A stretch of 64,000 nt of DNA from Periplaneta americana (GCF_040183065.1 NC_091125.1:128529621-128593620), one strand, 5' to 3'; counted from the stretch's first letter, positions 9,633-20,874 are shown. Notes: generated by a model from the letters alone, not told the origin. A program made the numbers and translations.

Positions 9633-9666
<34 letters not shown>
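9633..9666. repeat. (ATT)n microsatellite at the exon 3 donor
   Basis: The triplet run starts about six bases into the intron, directly after GTAAGT. Confidence 0.9.
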
Positions 9667-9669
<3 letters not shown>

Positions 9670-9892
9670 ACTGCTGCTGCCACAGCTGCTTCAGTATTGA
9701 TTGAATTGAATTCAATTGAATTTTGGGGTGGAGCACTGCAACCTTAGAAGCTCTATTGCAATAATCCTCGAGCAAGGCTCGTTCCAAATCCACACTAGCT
9801 GACTACACAAAGGTTCGCCGCATATCCAGGTTTTGAGCAGGCAACCCCTCTACTGTCCTGTGTCATATAGACTAGCAACTAAGAATAAGTGC

Positions 9893-10160
9893 TTGCTTAA
9901 GTTCTCATGAGGGGAGGAATTTTTTTTTTTATGAAATTTCGACCAGTGTATGGAACTGGTACACACCCAGCATCAAGATGAATGTGAGGAGCTATAGGGA
10001 ATAGCGAAATATGGTGTCAAAAATCAGCTATAACTGCTGGAGGGATCATCATACTACCACATGTTACCTCTGTACTGGTTAGATTATCGTTCACCTCTGC
10101 TGAGGCTTGTAGATGTGAGACCAACTGTCAGTTGATCAGTCTTGGCCTTCTATGGGCTGT
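9893..10160 (+). repeat. SINE family A, 5'-truncated
   Basis: Shares ATGAAATTTCGACCAGTGTATGG and the downstream body with 2404-2700 (opposite strand) and 22080-22330. The tRNA-like head is missing. Confidence 0.7.
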
Positions 10161-11430
10161 CATGTCACGGATTTATTTGATTATTTATTCAATTATTTAT
10201 GTTTCTATTTATTTTCTCATTATACATATTACATCTTCTCCAGCAATTCAGTTTCTTTATCATGCTGTGAATAACATTACCATTTATAGTTAGTTTTCTT
10301 GAATTTTTATTCAAAAGTCATACCTACTAAATGAAATAATTTAATATGCACTGAAATAAAAGAATAAACTTTGTTTTCTGGATTACACACAAAAAAACTT
10401 CTCTATATTCCAATTTGGCTTCATTTATTAATTATATGGTTTAAGTACTATATATGTATAATTAATTTTTCACATGTTCATAATGACATTGCCATCTGAA
10501 TAAATAGAGGAGCAAGCCTGAAGAAATGTGCAATGGATGTTGAGCCAACATCTCACATTCTGCTTTATTGTTCATGTTGAGCTTTATGAGACATTGATAC
10601 TTCATATTGTTTCCCAAAGAGATCCAGGAAATCAAACCCATCAACGTCGTGAGAAACCAGGATTCTGTGAAACTAACACAGAAGGAAAAGTTTCAGGTAG
10701 AGTGGTTTGTAAAGTTTGGCTTATTTTCATATTTAAAAAATTGGATTGAAGCCCCACTAACTGCAAATGCACTTGCTGCAGATCTTATGTTTTGGCAAGA
10801 CATGGAAAAATACCAATTGACGAACTGGTTGATCTGAGTTGGGTGACTTCGCAGGCCATGGAATGGGACCTTTCCTTCCAATACAGTGACCAGGAAATAT
10901 AGCATCAGATGGTTGCGGACATGTATGCTAAATAATGTGGTGCTCTGTCATGATGTACAATTACTGCCTTCTGCTGCATTTCTTTCTGTTCCTGCAGCAC
11001 GTTTGGAAACTCCGAGTAGTTTGTCCTCTCCATTTGCAAAAAGTAATTAATTAATTGAAAATATATGTAGTTGTTGAGCACTACCTTCCACTTACACTAG
11101 GCTTAAAAACTTTGCCAGTTTAATACTATCATGTAATGTAACAAAATTTAGAGGGGAGAGTGCCTAGTTTTCCAGCATAAAGGTGATGTTTTTTAAAAAG
11201 TTTTTTACACAGTCACAAATCACAAAATATTCCTTGAACATACAATTTCGAATTTATGAACTTCAGTATTTCATTCATAACCTAAAAGCTGTTTTCTCTC
11301 TTGATTTTTTTTTCTAAATCTGTTGTTGTTAGCTAATGCTGAGTTCTTGGCATTAAAGCCATTAAGTCTCTTGCTGTCTAATATAGGAGAGTGATATAGC
11401 AAAAAGTATAACCATTTTAATGTAGGCACC
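10161..11430. other. Intronic sequence with one unexplained open stretch
   Basis: AT-rich intron. At 10607-10837 an open frame reads with non-random composition (a block near LTANALAADLMFWQDMEKYQ). I do not recognise it with confidence; a weak resemblance to RGS-type helices (FW-x-D-x-E-x-Y) is possible. No matching splice sites or extension were found. It may be a decayed fragment or chance. Confidence 0.3.
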
Positions 11431-11439
11431 ATATTTTTA

Positions 11440-11770
11440 TGTCACGGCAGTTATATCACCGACATGCAGTTCCCAAACTCTTTGGAGGTTCACACCTGGC
11501 ATTGATTAGTGGGCGTTTATGACCTAGCTGGGAGAATTGTCATACAATTCCACCGACCATATACCCTTGTCACCGCTTAGGGGACTGTTATGCATGCCAT
11601 GACAGGTTAACATGCTGAAATGGCATTTCCTCCATTTTTGATGGAACAGTTATACCACTGTGACTTAGTCCCCAGAGCCTGGTTTGATAAAAACAGGTTG
11701 CACCATGGGAAGGTGAGGATGGGATTTGAATAGGAGAGGTTATGAAATGCACTTCACTACTTCTTGCAAC
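11440..11770 (+). repeat. Dispersed repeat R (copy 1)
   Basis: Contains ACCACTGTGACTTAGTCCCC, GGTTGCACCATGGGAAGG and GGGATTTGAATAGGAGAGG, found again at about 23160-23350 and in part at 44470-44625. The class is unknown; no tRNA head or protein homology is visible. Confidence 0.6.
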
Positions 11771-11809
11771 ATTTTCTCTAAATCTAAACTCCTCTAAAAC
11801 TAATATATT

Positions 11810-12020
11810 TCGGAAAATGTGTCTTTCTTGTGTTAAATTTACATTACCTCGTTAACATGTTTCAGCCTGTTTCGGCCATCTTCAGAACTGGTTGTTGCTG
11901 GTCTGGCATTAAAGCCATAATGGACCATAACGACCAGTTCTGAAGATGGCCGATAACAGGCTGAAACATGTTAACGAGGTAATGTAAATTTAACACGAGA
12001 AAGACACGTATGTTTTCCGC
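11810..12020. mobile_element. Inverted-repeat element with hammerhead-like cores (Penelope-type terminus?)
   Basis: Two arms of about 83 bases, nearly perfect inverted copies, flank a loop of about 45 bases. Each arm read outward from the loop contains CTGAAGA, a short hairpin (GGCC/GGCT) and GAAAC, followed by ATGTTAAC, the order of hammerhead-ribozyme core elements. The motif positions are 11937-11975 (+) and 11851-11888 (-). Such motifs are known in the terminal repeats of Penelope-like retroelements. No reverse transcriptase is present here. Confidence 0.6.
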
Positions 12021-12275
12021 AGTGATATAGTGTTAAAAGTTGTGTAATCAAGGTGTACTAATATATAGTTGGATTTTAAATAATAATATAATCTATTGTA
12101 TGTAACTTTTTCAAACAATTTTGCAGAAAAATGGCATTGTTCAAAACAAATTTTTCGGTATTAGTGATAATGAAAATGTGTTTTTCCGCGAAAACATGCA
12201 TTTTAAAACATTGTCATAATTGTAACGTGTTATGTTGTTGTATGGTATGAACTGAATGGTAATGTTTATTCTTAG

Positions 12276-12519
12276 GTATGAGAGGGAGGAGTATCGCTGC
12301 CAAATGTGTGCTTACACGTGTACCATCGAGAAAGCATTTTATAAGCATCTGAAACTTCATTCTCTGGGGCTGAATGTGTCTTCTGTTAAAATTTCATGTG
12401 TGATATGTGGCAAAGACAGGCCAACAGAAGTGGACATGAACAAGCACATGAGAAGGCACCGGGACAACAGATACTTCTGCTGTGACATTTGCATTTTTAG
12501 GACTGTGCAACTTAAGAAG
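12276..12519 (+). CDS. C2H2 zinc-finger gene, exon 4 (fingers 3 and 4, half of 5)
   Basis: The acceptor TTTATTCTTAG and donor AAG/GTAAGA frame 244 bases. The first G completes an Arg codon (AG/G) with exon 3, confirming the junction. Finger 3 is YRCQMCAYTCTIEKAFYKHL (H-x3-H); finger 4 is SCVICGKDRPTEVDMNKHMR with RRH. The exon then enters finger 5 (YFCCDICIFRTVQLKK) and stops after its two cysteines, exactly on a codon boundary. The finger is completed by exon 5 at 18362. Fingers split by introns in this manner are consistent with an ancient, non-retrotransposed zinc-finger gene. Reading beyond the donor gives only a short tail before a stop. The protein is expected to be nuclear and DNA-binding. 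Confidence 0.9.
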
Positions 12520-12586
12520 GTAAGACAGCATGTTATCAACAAGGAGATTAATGTGATTTTTGCGGTATGTGTTGTACTATATTTTA

Positions 12587-13479
12587 AGGCTGGTTCACAA
12601 TAAACCGGAAACGAGAACCAGAATGAAAACGAGAAGCAGAGGACGTGAATATGAAAATTTTTGATTCACAATAAACTGAGAACGTAGAAGACTATGCATA
12701 TCGATATGTATGTCAATAACGATATGTAAAGTCGATATTACGCATTCTGATGTTATTTGTATATAATTGACCAATGGCGTTCTCTCATGAGTACAAGGCA
12801 GCCAACATAAACACAGGTTAACCAACTTCGAAATTTCAACTGAAACATTTCATTAGGTACGGTACTATAAATATGCCCATGCATCTTTATTATCGCAACC
12901 TATTTTAAGTCTACCATAACGTAAAATAATTAGAGAAGAAACATTTGTAATAGAACAAAAATGAACACAACAGTAGTTATTGAATTGAAGCATGAATATG
13001 TAGTGTGTAATGCAACCAGTACAGTAATAAAATATGATTCACTTACGATCGGTGTTCAAAGATGCAGCTATTGAAAGCCACATATTCTCCTTCATTTTCT
13101 CATCTTTATATGAGGCGCGCCGCTTATCGTAAACGTGAGGATTTTCCTCAACACTCAATATTAGAATCTCATAAAATAAAACTTGCTCCGTGATGCACAG
13201 CACAGAACAAAATAATGCATAGGTTATGTCACAGTCTTCTTGCTACAAAATATACGACGACAAAATAGCTTTTAGATGGCAATAGAATGAATCTAGTGGG
13301 CTGTGATCGGAAACGTGAACGCCAAAGTTGAAACTTGGCCAACTCTCCGTCCCCGATCCCGGGCTCCGGCAAGCTTTTCGTTAATTGTAAATGCTCACAT
13401 TTAAATGTACACATTTTAACACTTTTACCGTTTTCGTTTTTGTTCCGATTCTCGTTTCCGGTTTATTGTGAACCAGCCT
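12587..13479. mobile_element. PIF/Harbinger-like MITE
   Basis: The ends AGGCTGGTTCACAATAAACC and its reverse complement at 13460-13479 form terminal inverted repeats of more than 30 bases (continuing GGAAACGAGAA). The element is flanked by TTA on both sides (12584-12586 and 13480-13482), the 3-base duplication typical of PIF/Harbinger. The 893-base interior has no transposase. It begins only 67 bases after the exon 4 donor. Confidence 0.8.
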
Positions 13480-13612
13480 TTAGATTATGATATTGATGCT
13501 TGGATTAGATTACATTACATTGAAATAAATTAGGTTAGAGGTGGACTTTTGGGTTTTACACTGTGTTTTGGGATTTAAGATCTCCAACGTTTTGGAACTT
13601 CTGTGAGTTAAA

Positions 13613-14000
13613 TGAATGTTTCTGCAGCACTTCGCTGGATTAAAACTTACGTACTGAATTATGTTAATAACATTCGTATATTTGGCTATGTAATTATTAG
13701 CAGGGGGTTATGACCTACTCGTTTTCCAGATCTAACCACATATGACTTTTATTTCTGGGGAACACTGAAAAATAAAGTATGCAACTTATCCACATAGGCT
13801 GGAGGAACAAAACCATTTGAACAGAAATTCGTTCTACTGATGCTTGGTGAATGATAGTTTATTATGACGATGCGGATTATATATCACACAAGATCGGCGA
13901 CACTTCCAGCAGCTACTGTGAGGAGGGTGAGTACTGAATGTTATTAATGTAATATAGTATGTAAGTTTTAATCCAGCGAAGCACTGTGAGTTTGCAGATG
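13613..14000. repeat. Inverted repeat element (CGCTGGATTAAAACTTAC)
   Basis: GCACTTCGCTGGATTAAAAC at about 13627 recurs inverted at about 13965-13990, with imperfect arms of around 45 bases. Segments following it (GTGAGGAGGGTGAGTA ... TTAATCC) resemble 50630-50720, so this belongs to a dispersed family. The class is not determined. Confidence 0.5.
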
Positions 14001-14524
14001 CAACTAGTGGTGGTGATGATGGTTGTTCACTGAGACTCACTGTACATGCAGGTTCCATCATCAAGGTGATTGGCTGAAGGTCTGAAGAGTTGTTTACATT
14101 GGTGGGTTCATTACAGCTGGTTAACCCAGACAAATATCTAGGCATAATGGACCATAACAGAATGGGCTTTCTTTCAGATTTTTGGCTATGTTACCTTGAT
14201 AATGGAACCTGCAAAGTAGTTCCGAAGCATTTGAAACAACAAGACCAATATATGATGTAAAACCCAAAACCCTTCTTTTAGCCACAAGCCTAAAATCTCG
14301 TAGATTAGGTTAGTTTAGATGAGATTAGGTTAGGTTAAATTAGATGAGATTCGGTTAGGTTAGATCAGATCGATAACTTACCCAAGTCATATTCTGGATC
14401 AGACTGGGTTAGGTGCAAGTTGACATCCAGATCGGATGCATTTTCAGATCGAGAATAAGTTTGAGGTTAGGTCAGACAATATTCAGGTTCATATAATTAT
14501 TGTTCTTGCTGAACCTCGTATTCA

Positions 14525-14700
14525 CTTATAGGTTGAAGTTTTTTCTGGGGTTTTCCCTCAACCCAATATAAGCAAATGCTGGGTAACTCGGTGTTGGACC
14601 CCAGACTCGTTTCACCGGCATTATCACCTTCATCTCATTCAGACGCTAAATAACCTTAGATGTTGACAAAGCATCGTAAAATAATCTACTACTACTACTA
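14525..14700 (+). repeat. SINE family B, 5'-truncated
   Basis: Matches the body and tail at 4630-4795 (GGGGTTTTCCCTCAACCCAA, CCGGCATTATCACCTTCATC, GACGCTAAATAACC). It ends in a short (CTA)n run. The tRNA-like head is absent. Confidence 0.8.
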
Positions 14701-14849
14701 TTCACTTGTAGCCTATATTGTTCATTACACGGAATTACACACAATGCAGCAATTGGAAACTGGGACAAGTTTATGAGGCATGAATTGGTGCTACCATCTA
14801 CTAAGAGTGAACATGAATTAAAAAAGTGATTATTTCTAGAGTGCTATAC

Positions 14850-15625
14850 TGATGGTCACCATTCCTTTCTGCTATTTCAGAAGAGAGTGTAAGCTGAACT
14901 GTATGCGTCTCGTGTGTGTGTCATACAAAACTAGAACAGAGGGAAAAGTCCAATTTTGTGGTCAGCTAGACAAAAGTGTCACAGAAATGCTTCTAATGAT
15001 GAAGCAAATATACAGAAATAATCATCTTTCTGGTACACATGTTATTGAATGATATAACCACATCCTCCACAAAAGAATGTCACTGGAAGATGATGAACAT
15101 CATGGTTCTGCAAAAATGATTTAAATGCCATAGTTGATTGAAAAAGTGCGGAATATTCACCAACGGCCAATATGCTATATTTCAGATTATATCAGAGAAT
15201 CAATCTGTACATTGATAAGAAAACCCTTTGACAAATAATAACTCATGATTTGAAGAAAACGATGGTTCTTGCATAATATGATATATTCAAACAACAGCTT
15301 TGAGTTAAACACAATAGGGAGTTCATTGAGGCTATAGAAACGCAACTCAGTTTCTAGAATTGTATTGTCAGAGATGACGAGATATAGTGGCTTCAGTATA
15401 ATCCCAAAATAAACTGACGGAGTGTAGAGTGGAAGTAGCAAACTCTCTCTGTTCTAAGAAAGTTCGCCAAAAAGATTATAAAAATGAAAATAATACTAAC
15501 ATTTTCCTATGATAGCGAAGGTATTATGCACAAAGAGTTCTTACCCCATTACAAGACAGTTACTGCTGCCTGCTATTGGGTTATTTTGAAATTATTGTTC
15601 CAGAGAATTCGTCTTGTATGGCCTG
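14850..15625 (+). mobile_element. Mariner transposase relic (SETMAR type)
   Basis: The first open stretch carries the N-terminal helix-turn-helix block of mariner transposases (FCGQLDKSVTEMLLMMKQIY ... SGTHVIEWYNH ... KRMSLEDDEHHGSAK). Further downstream, in other frames, are a YNPK ... VEW block and KVRQKDYKNENNTNIF ... GIMHKEFLPHYKTV, which match the middle of the DDE domain. Several frameshifts and stops mean that it is dead. I did not identify its terminal repeats. It lies in the last intron of the zinc-finger gene, in the gene's orientation. Confidence 0.8.
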
Positions 15626-15686
15626 AGTATTGAGAAGTGAATAGTCTATACCTGTTGCATGTCGATACATCAAGCACAAGGTTCTC

Positions 15687-16700
15687 ATTGTTCATTCATT
15701 CATTCATTCATTCATTCATAGTGTTCTGCCCAAGTCAGGTCTTTCACTGCAAACCCAGCATTCTCCAGTCTTTCTTATTTTCTGCCTTCCTCTTTGTTTC
15801 AGCATATGATTCATATATCTTAATGTCGGCTATCATTTGATATCTTCTTCAGCCACAAACTCTTCTCCCATTCACCATTCCTTCCAGTGCATCTTTCAGT
15901 AGGCAGTTCCTTCTCAACCAGTGACCCAGCCAATTCCTCTTTCTCTTTCTGATCAGTTTCAGCATCATTCTTTCTTCATCCACTCTTTCCAGCACAGCTT
16001 CGTTTCTTACTCTGTATGCCCATTTCAAACGTTCCAACCTTCTCCATATCCGCATTTCAAATGCTTCTATTCGCTTCTCTTCACTTCGTCGTAATGTCCA
16101 TGTTTCTACCCCATACAATACAAACTTTCTTAGCAAGAGCCAGGACAGGCCATATTATCACTCAGAAGTATCTTTACTGCTTTAATCTTGTTGACTCTAG
16201 TAGTTGTTGCTGGTGCAACAATAAAGAAGAAGATTTGAAACATATCCTCTTAAACTGCCCTGTCACAAACATCCATAGAACTAATCTAAAATCTGCAATC
16301 CCTGTAACCTTGGACAATTCTCTCCAATATATACTGAATACATCTCATCTTTGGAATGTGGCTGCTGAAATATACAACCAGCATTGTGCTTTTTACCTAT
16401 CATTTGTAAGAAGAGGAAAGTCATAGTGAAACATAGTGGAACAAGTGTTGTCAGCAAATAGCTGGATACACTACGTAGATAGATTATTACCCTACAATGC
16501 TACACTCCACACAAAGCACTTCACTAGTCTCTTCCTTAGTTCTTTCTCCAGAGGTCCGCCAAAGATACTCCTTTTTCTATTAAAAGCTTCCTTACCCCAT
16601 TGCTTTCTCCTTTTGACTTCTTGGCAGCAGCTTATGTTACTGCTTATAGTACACCTCAAGTATTTGAAGCTGTCCACTTGCTCTACTGCCTCATTTTGAC
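15687..16700 (-). mobile_element. LINE 3' part, minus strand, interrupted by another LINE
   Basis: The (TTCA)n run at 15687-15719 is the tail. Upstream on the minus strand are post-RT blocks: ETWTLRRSEEKRIEAFEMRI, AVLERVDEERMMLKLIRKRK and NWLGHWLRRNCLLKDALEGM. The homology resumes at 16492-16690 (FKYLRCTISSNISCCQEVKR ... FNRKRSIFGGPLEKELRKRL), with the segment 16134-16488 inserted between. The element is 5'-truncated. Related 3' ends lie at 38695-38815 and 2876-2925. Confidence 0.85.
16134..16488 (+). mobile_element. Nested LINE fragment (post-RT region), plus strand
   Basis: The frame contains GHIITQKYLYCFNLVDSSSC, EEDLKHILLNCPVTN and LQYILNTSHLWNVAAEIYNQ. The same family appears on the minus strand at 30260-30600. 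It interrupts the minus-strand LINE at 15687-16700, and similar short sequences flank it (CCCCATACAATAC and ACCCTACAATGC), consistent with a target duplication. Confidence 0.8.
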
Positions 16701-16704
16701 TCTC

Positions 16705-17855
16705 ATTGTTATGGAGTTTTTTTAAATTTTTGGTCAGAAAAGCAGTTTGTGCTTTCTGTCGCGTCCATTATATTCACTGCACTGAGCACTGTGTGACTTC
16801 TGTTTGTTCCCAAAACTCAAAGCACCACAGAGAGACTGTTATTTTGATGATGTGGACACCATTCAAAGAACAGTATTGAGAGCACTGAACAGAATTCCAG
16901 ACTCGACCTTCTGCCATTCCTTCCAGTTTTTTCAGGATCATTATGTGGAATATGGAGATGCAGGAAAAAACTGTCTCTAATGAACAATACTCTGATTATC
17001 CATATAATACAGAATCATAATTTTTTTCCAGTATGAGTTCCATTTTCCAGTTGCTGTGCTATGTATATTCATGTGAAATGCCAATCTTTGTATTGAGCCA
17101 TGCAGATGTGAGCTACAGTCACGCTCAAACCTTCTGACGTATGCAGGTGTGTCCGCTTATCGGCAATAGCCAATAGCGGCAGTGCTGCATTGGAACTTAT
17201 GGGCACGAAGGCTCGCCGCTTAGAAAGTCACAAAATCAAATAACAAGTGCACTCGAAAAATTGGTATGTTGTAGGAACTATGCATGCACATATGATGCAT
17301 GTTTAATGTTTCCTTAACACACAGAAACTAAAATCACATTTTTACCCCCAGTGGTTCGAGTTTTATAGATTAATACAATAAACCCCCAATAAGACGCTGT
17401 TCAAGAGACCATGTGTAAATCACGTATTAACCGGGACCGCGTATTAGGCGGATATACTAATTTTGACTTATATACAGTATCTATTAGCATTTTTCTTTAT
17501 TGAAATACATGATTCGCACTTCGCTTCTGCCAGAAGAAAACTCTCCCGTGTATTTGAGTAAAAAGCTGCCGGGGAAAGACGAAAGAAAAACCTTGAGGGG
17601 GAGAGAGAAACGGTGGTATGGAGAACATTCTCCACCTCTTTCAATAGAGCATAGTGGGGCTATTTCAAATTAAGCCTATCATTCAGTTTATTTTATCACA
17701 CTGCTCCTTTGTTTTATTGGACAATTTTATTAACCCTAATAAAAGTAAAACTATTAAAAAAACTGATATAAACTCAGCGAGTATGATTATTTACGTCTGA
17801 CTCAACTAATTTTTCTATATTTTGTGACTTTTAATTTAATTTGATGCAATCTGAT
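16705..17855. other. Intronic sequence, nothing firmly recognised
   Basis: The segment 17375-17455 (AAACCCCCAATAAGACGC ... GGGACCGCGTATTAGGCGG) resembles a pogo-like terminus, but no opposite end was found. The rest is AT-rich without clear features. Confidence 0.4.
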
Positions 17856-17857
17856 GA

Positions 17858-17865
17858 TGATGATG

Positions 17866-17898
<33 letters not shown>

Positions 17899-18216
17899 GT
17901 TATTATTATTATTGCTATTATTATTAAGCCTTCTGCATCTCTCTATCAAACCAATCTCAGGTAGAGAGTCGCGCTCCACAGTTTTAAAACTACTACTGCT
18001 GAGAGAGAGAGAAACAGAGAGAGTAGTTGTGACAACGTCGCGCTTGCATGTTACTGGCGCTCGTGAAACGTCAGGAGGTTTGAGTGCGACTGTAGGTATA
18101 TTTTCCCTTTGGTTTAAAGAATTCTCTGATTACTCCGACTGTATTATTATAATAATTATTATTGTTATTATTATTATTATCATTATCATCATCATCATCA
18201 TCATCGTCATAATCAT
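17858..18216. repeat. Triplet microsatellites (ATG)n(ATT)n and (ATT)n(ATC)n
   Basis: Runs at about 17858-17926 and 18143-18216, with a GA-rich (GAGA)n patch at 18001-18022 between them. Repeat-derived open frames here (poly-Leu, poly-Ile, poly-Asp) are not genes. Confidence 0.8.
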
Positions 18217-18361
18217 GGTCATTATCGTCAATCATCAATAATTTTTTCGCATATTCAAGAAAATTAAGCAAGGTCGTGTAAAATCAAAATGAGTGCAGTT
18301 AATTTTAATCATACAAGCTGTAAATTGAAGTAGTACTGATTTTCGACGTCTTTGTGTGCAG

Positions 18362-18589
18362 CTGATACAACACAGGCGCATGCACACAGGGGAGAAGCCT
18401 CATCTTTGTCCTCACTGCGCATATCGTTCAGCCCGCCGAGACAATCTTCGTTCACATGTCCGTCGTGTACATAAGAAAGAGAATCTGTACTGTGATACAT
18501 TTTCTCCGAGGGGCCTCCTCCTTACAGCCACGTCTACGACGCAGCAGGATCAGCCAGAGCCAGCCAGCCCGACCCCCAGCCAGAACTGA
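18362..18589 (+). CDS. C2H2 zinc-finger gene, final exon (end of finger 5, finger 6, stop)
   Basis: After the acceptor CTTTGTGTGCAG the exon starts in phase 0, matching exon 4. Joined, they give finger 5 as CDICIFRTVQLKK/LIQHRRMH, a perfect C-x2-C-x12-H-x3-H, followed by the canonical linker TGEKP and finger 6, CPHCAYRSARRDNLRSH with VRRVH. The C-terminal tail (about 37 residues) is Ser/Thr/Pro/Gln-rich (TSTTQQDQPEPASPTPSQN) and ends at TGA 18587-18589. The exact cross-intron completion of finger 5 is the strongest support for the gene model. I could not assign an orthologue. The recognised exons encode roughly 390 residues in all. No AATAAA was seen before the hAT element at 18770. Confidence 0.9.
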   Translation: MIQHRRMHTGEKPHLCPHCAYRSARRDNLRSHVRRVHKKENLYCDTFSPRGLLLTATSTTQQDQPEPASPTPSQN

Positions 18590-18769
18590 GTGAGCTGTAA
18601 GCAGCGTCTGATTTTAAAAGTTGTTTAATATTTTTATAGTAAGATTTCCTTTCTGGTATTGTGCAGACTATCTACTCTAAGCGAGGCTGCATGTGCAGGT
18701 TTTAAATACATACAGATGTTCCAGTTTCTCGCAGTTCTGTTCATTGTGTCATTCATTTGTCACTGTCAG

Positions 18770-20231
18770 CAGGGCTGGGCAAAATACTGACATCCAAGTA
18801 TTTCAAATACAAATACAAAATACTTTTAAAAAATTAACCAAAATACATTTGTATGTCAAATACTCAAAATACATTTGTATTTCAATTACTCGATAAAATA
18901 TATAGGCCTAAAGAAATAAGAATATTAGTGAAAATCTAAAATATTATATTAACATTAAAAGTATTTTTACCTCTAAGTTTTATATAAACACTGTAACTGA
19001 ACATCTTCCTTTTCCCAGCCAGCAATGAAATTATGCTACATATGAATAATTACTGCTCCCTTTGAAAATAACCGGTTCCTCAAATGTTCATAAGATAAGG
19101 ATCCCCTTGCTTGTGAATGAATAAATCCTGCAAAACAGAACAGTCTTTCTACAGGCGTAGAGGAACACAAACTTGTATTATATTTATAAAAGCTTGTTTC
19201 ACTGTTGGGTAATTCTCTAGAGTGCACAGGGTTGTCCCTTTGCCATTGAAGAATTGTATGAGCTCATACTCTGCAGTAGACACGTTCTTTTTTTTTTTTT
19301 TTGCTTTTCAAAGTCTGTTGTACTTGAGTTGAAAACATAAAAATTGTTTTCATTGTCTGAACTGACCAAAGGTGTAGCAGAGAACTGCTCAGCTGATTTC
19401 ACGCACATATTCTGTGTCCTCTTCTTATCATTTGGTGAGGCAGTGTCAGGTAGCCATCTCATCTTCAATGATGGGTGGAAGCAAGCTGCCAAAATAGCTC
19501 AATTTGCTTCTGGGGTCAGATCAAACATCGCTTTAAATCTTGATGAAAGCGAACTTATTAGGATTGGAGTTACTTAAAATAGATGGCGTAGATTGCTAGA
19601 TAACAGAATATGTAATCTGTTTTCAAGGGAAATTAATGTGGACAAAAGTTGGCCGTAATAGCACGTCTTCTCATTTGCATGAAATTAAGGGCTACGGCAA
19701 TGGGTTTCAGAACTGCACAATATTCTTCAAGGTACTGAAACTCAACATCTTTGAAGGTTGGCAATCCCAGTTTTTCACATATACTGTTTATATCATGTTT
19801 GAATTGCAATATTTGAGAGATTGAGTCATAAAGAGAATTCCATCGAGTTGGGCAAGGAAACTTTAATGAATATTTCAAGACATCTGATATAATTTCTGAG
19901 TATCTGAGTCTCCTAGACGCATTCCATAATGCTAAACATTTAGCAAGTGTTGGGTGATGGACCCTTGATGCTGTTGGAGATTTCTTAAAGGCATTAAGGA
20001 AACCAGTTGTGGCAAGAAAAGTAAGTGTATGGCTAGCACAACTGAAAATAGGCAAATAAGACAAAAATTCATTCTTCAAATCGAAATCCAAAACTTGAAG
20101 AAGAAGAAAAAAGTATTTTGAGTATTTGAAATACAAAATACATAAATTTTGTGTATATAAATACAAAATACTTTCGAAAATTCTTACAAATTACAAAATA
20201 CAAATGTATTTCAAATACTGCCCAGCCCTGA
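18770..20231 (-). mobile_element. hAT transposon with decayed transposase
   Basis: The terminal inverted repeats are CAGGGCTGGGC and GCCCAGCCCTG. The flanking 8-base duplications are ACTGTCAG (18762) and ACTATCGG (20232), with six of eight positions matching. Subterminal AAATACATTTGTATTTCAA-like repeats occur at both ends. Minus-strand frames at 19633-20166 carry hAT blocks: CASHTLTFLATTGFLNAFKK, HPTLAKCLALWNASRR and PCPTRWNSLYDSISQILQ. A second minus frame lies at 19217-19492. It is 1462 bases long with stops and frameshifts. It starts 180 bases after the zinc-finger stop codon and may lie within the 3' UTR. Confidence 0.88.
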
Positions 20232-20239
20232 CTATCGGC

Positions 20240-20870
20240 AAACAAGTTTTAAATCTTGCATGCCTACTTCTCTGTTACAAGGGATGAATGTGTTCAGCGT
20301 AAAAATTGATAGAATGACCGACTCTGCAAAAGGATTTAATATGGGTACACTCTTAGTCAAATGGCTAGAGTATCGACTACCCACACCTGAGACAAAGGTT
20401 AAAATTCCTGTTTGACTAAAAAGAATCTATAGTGAATGTGCCAACAAGAATTTTTTCGAGGTACTTCCGTAACTCCTGCCATAACACTGTCATTAACTCA
20501 TACTGGATAACGATTCTCATCACCGGTACAGTAATAAAGAGCAATTAGTGCATTCCATTTCTTCAGGAAATCAACTTCGTGAGACCTGTGGTAATTATGG
20601 TATTTCATCTGGCAGGAAATATTGGGCACTGTCTTCGAGAATGCTATAACCTGTAGCTTTAATATATCGTCCACAATAGTCTGGTGGCATATTCGACTTG
20701 TTTTCTCAAAAGAGGGATGGCTCTCTCTCTGTCTATCATAAAAAATTGTATTTAAATTTTTTAATATTGTGTTAAATATCACAAAACAATGTTAATGACT
20801 TCATTACTAAATGTTGAGTGTTAGCATTATTAGACACATAAAATTCTTTTAAAAAGATACATAATTATAT
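20240..20870. other. Unassigned sequence
   Basis: No convincing coding or repeat signal. A minus-strand frame at 20498-20782 is open but not recognised. Confidence 0.4.
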
Positions 20871-20874
20871 TATG

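Noticed and set aside
14305-14365. TTAGG-like repeats, the insect telomere unit
   Set aside because: Only a few degenerate units (ATTAGGTTAGG) mixed with other sequence. Too short to claim an interstitial telomere.
15187-15441. Minus-strand open frame of 84 codons
   Set aside because: It is the antisense shadow of the mariner relic read on the plus strand.
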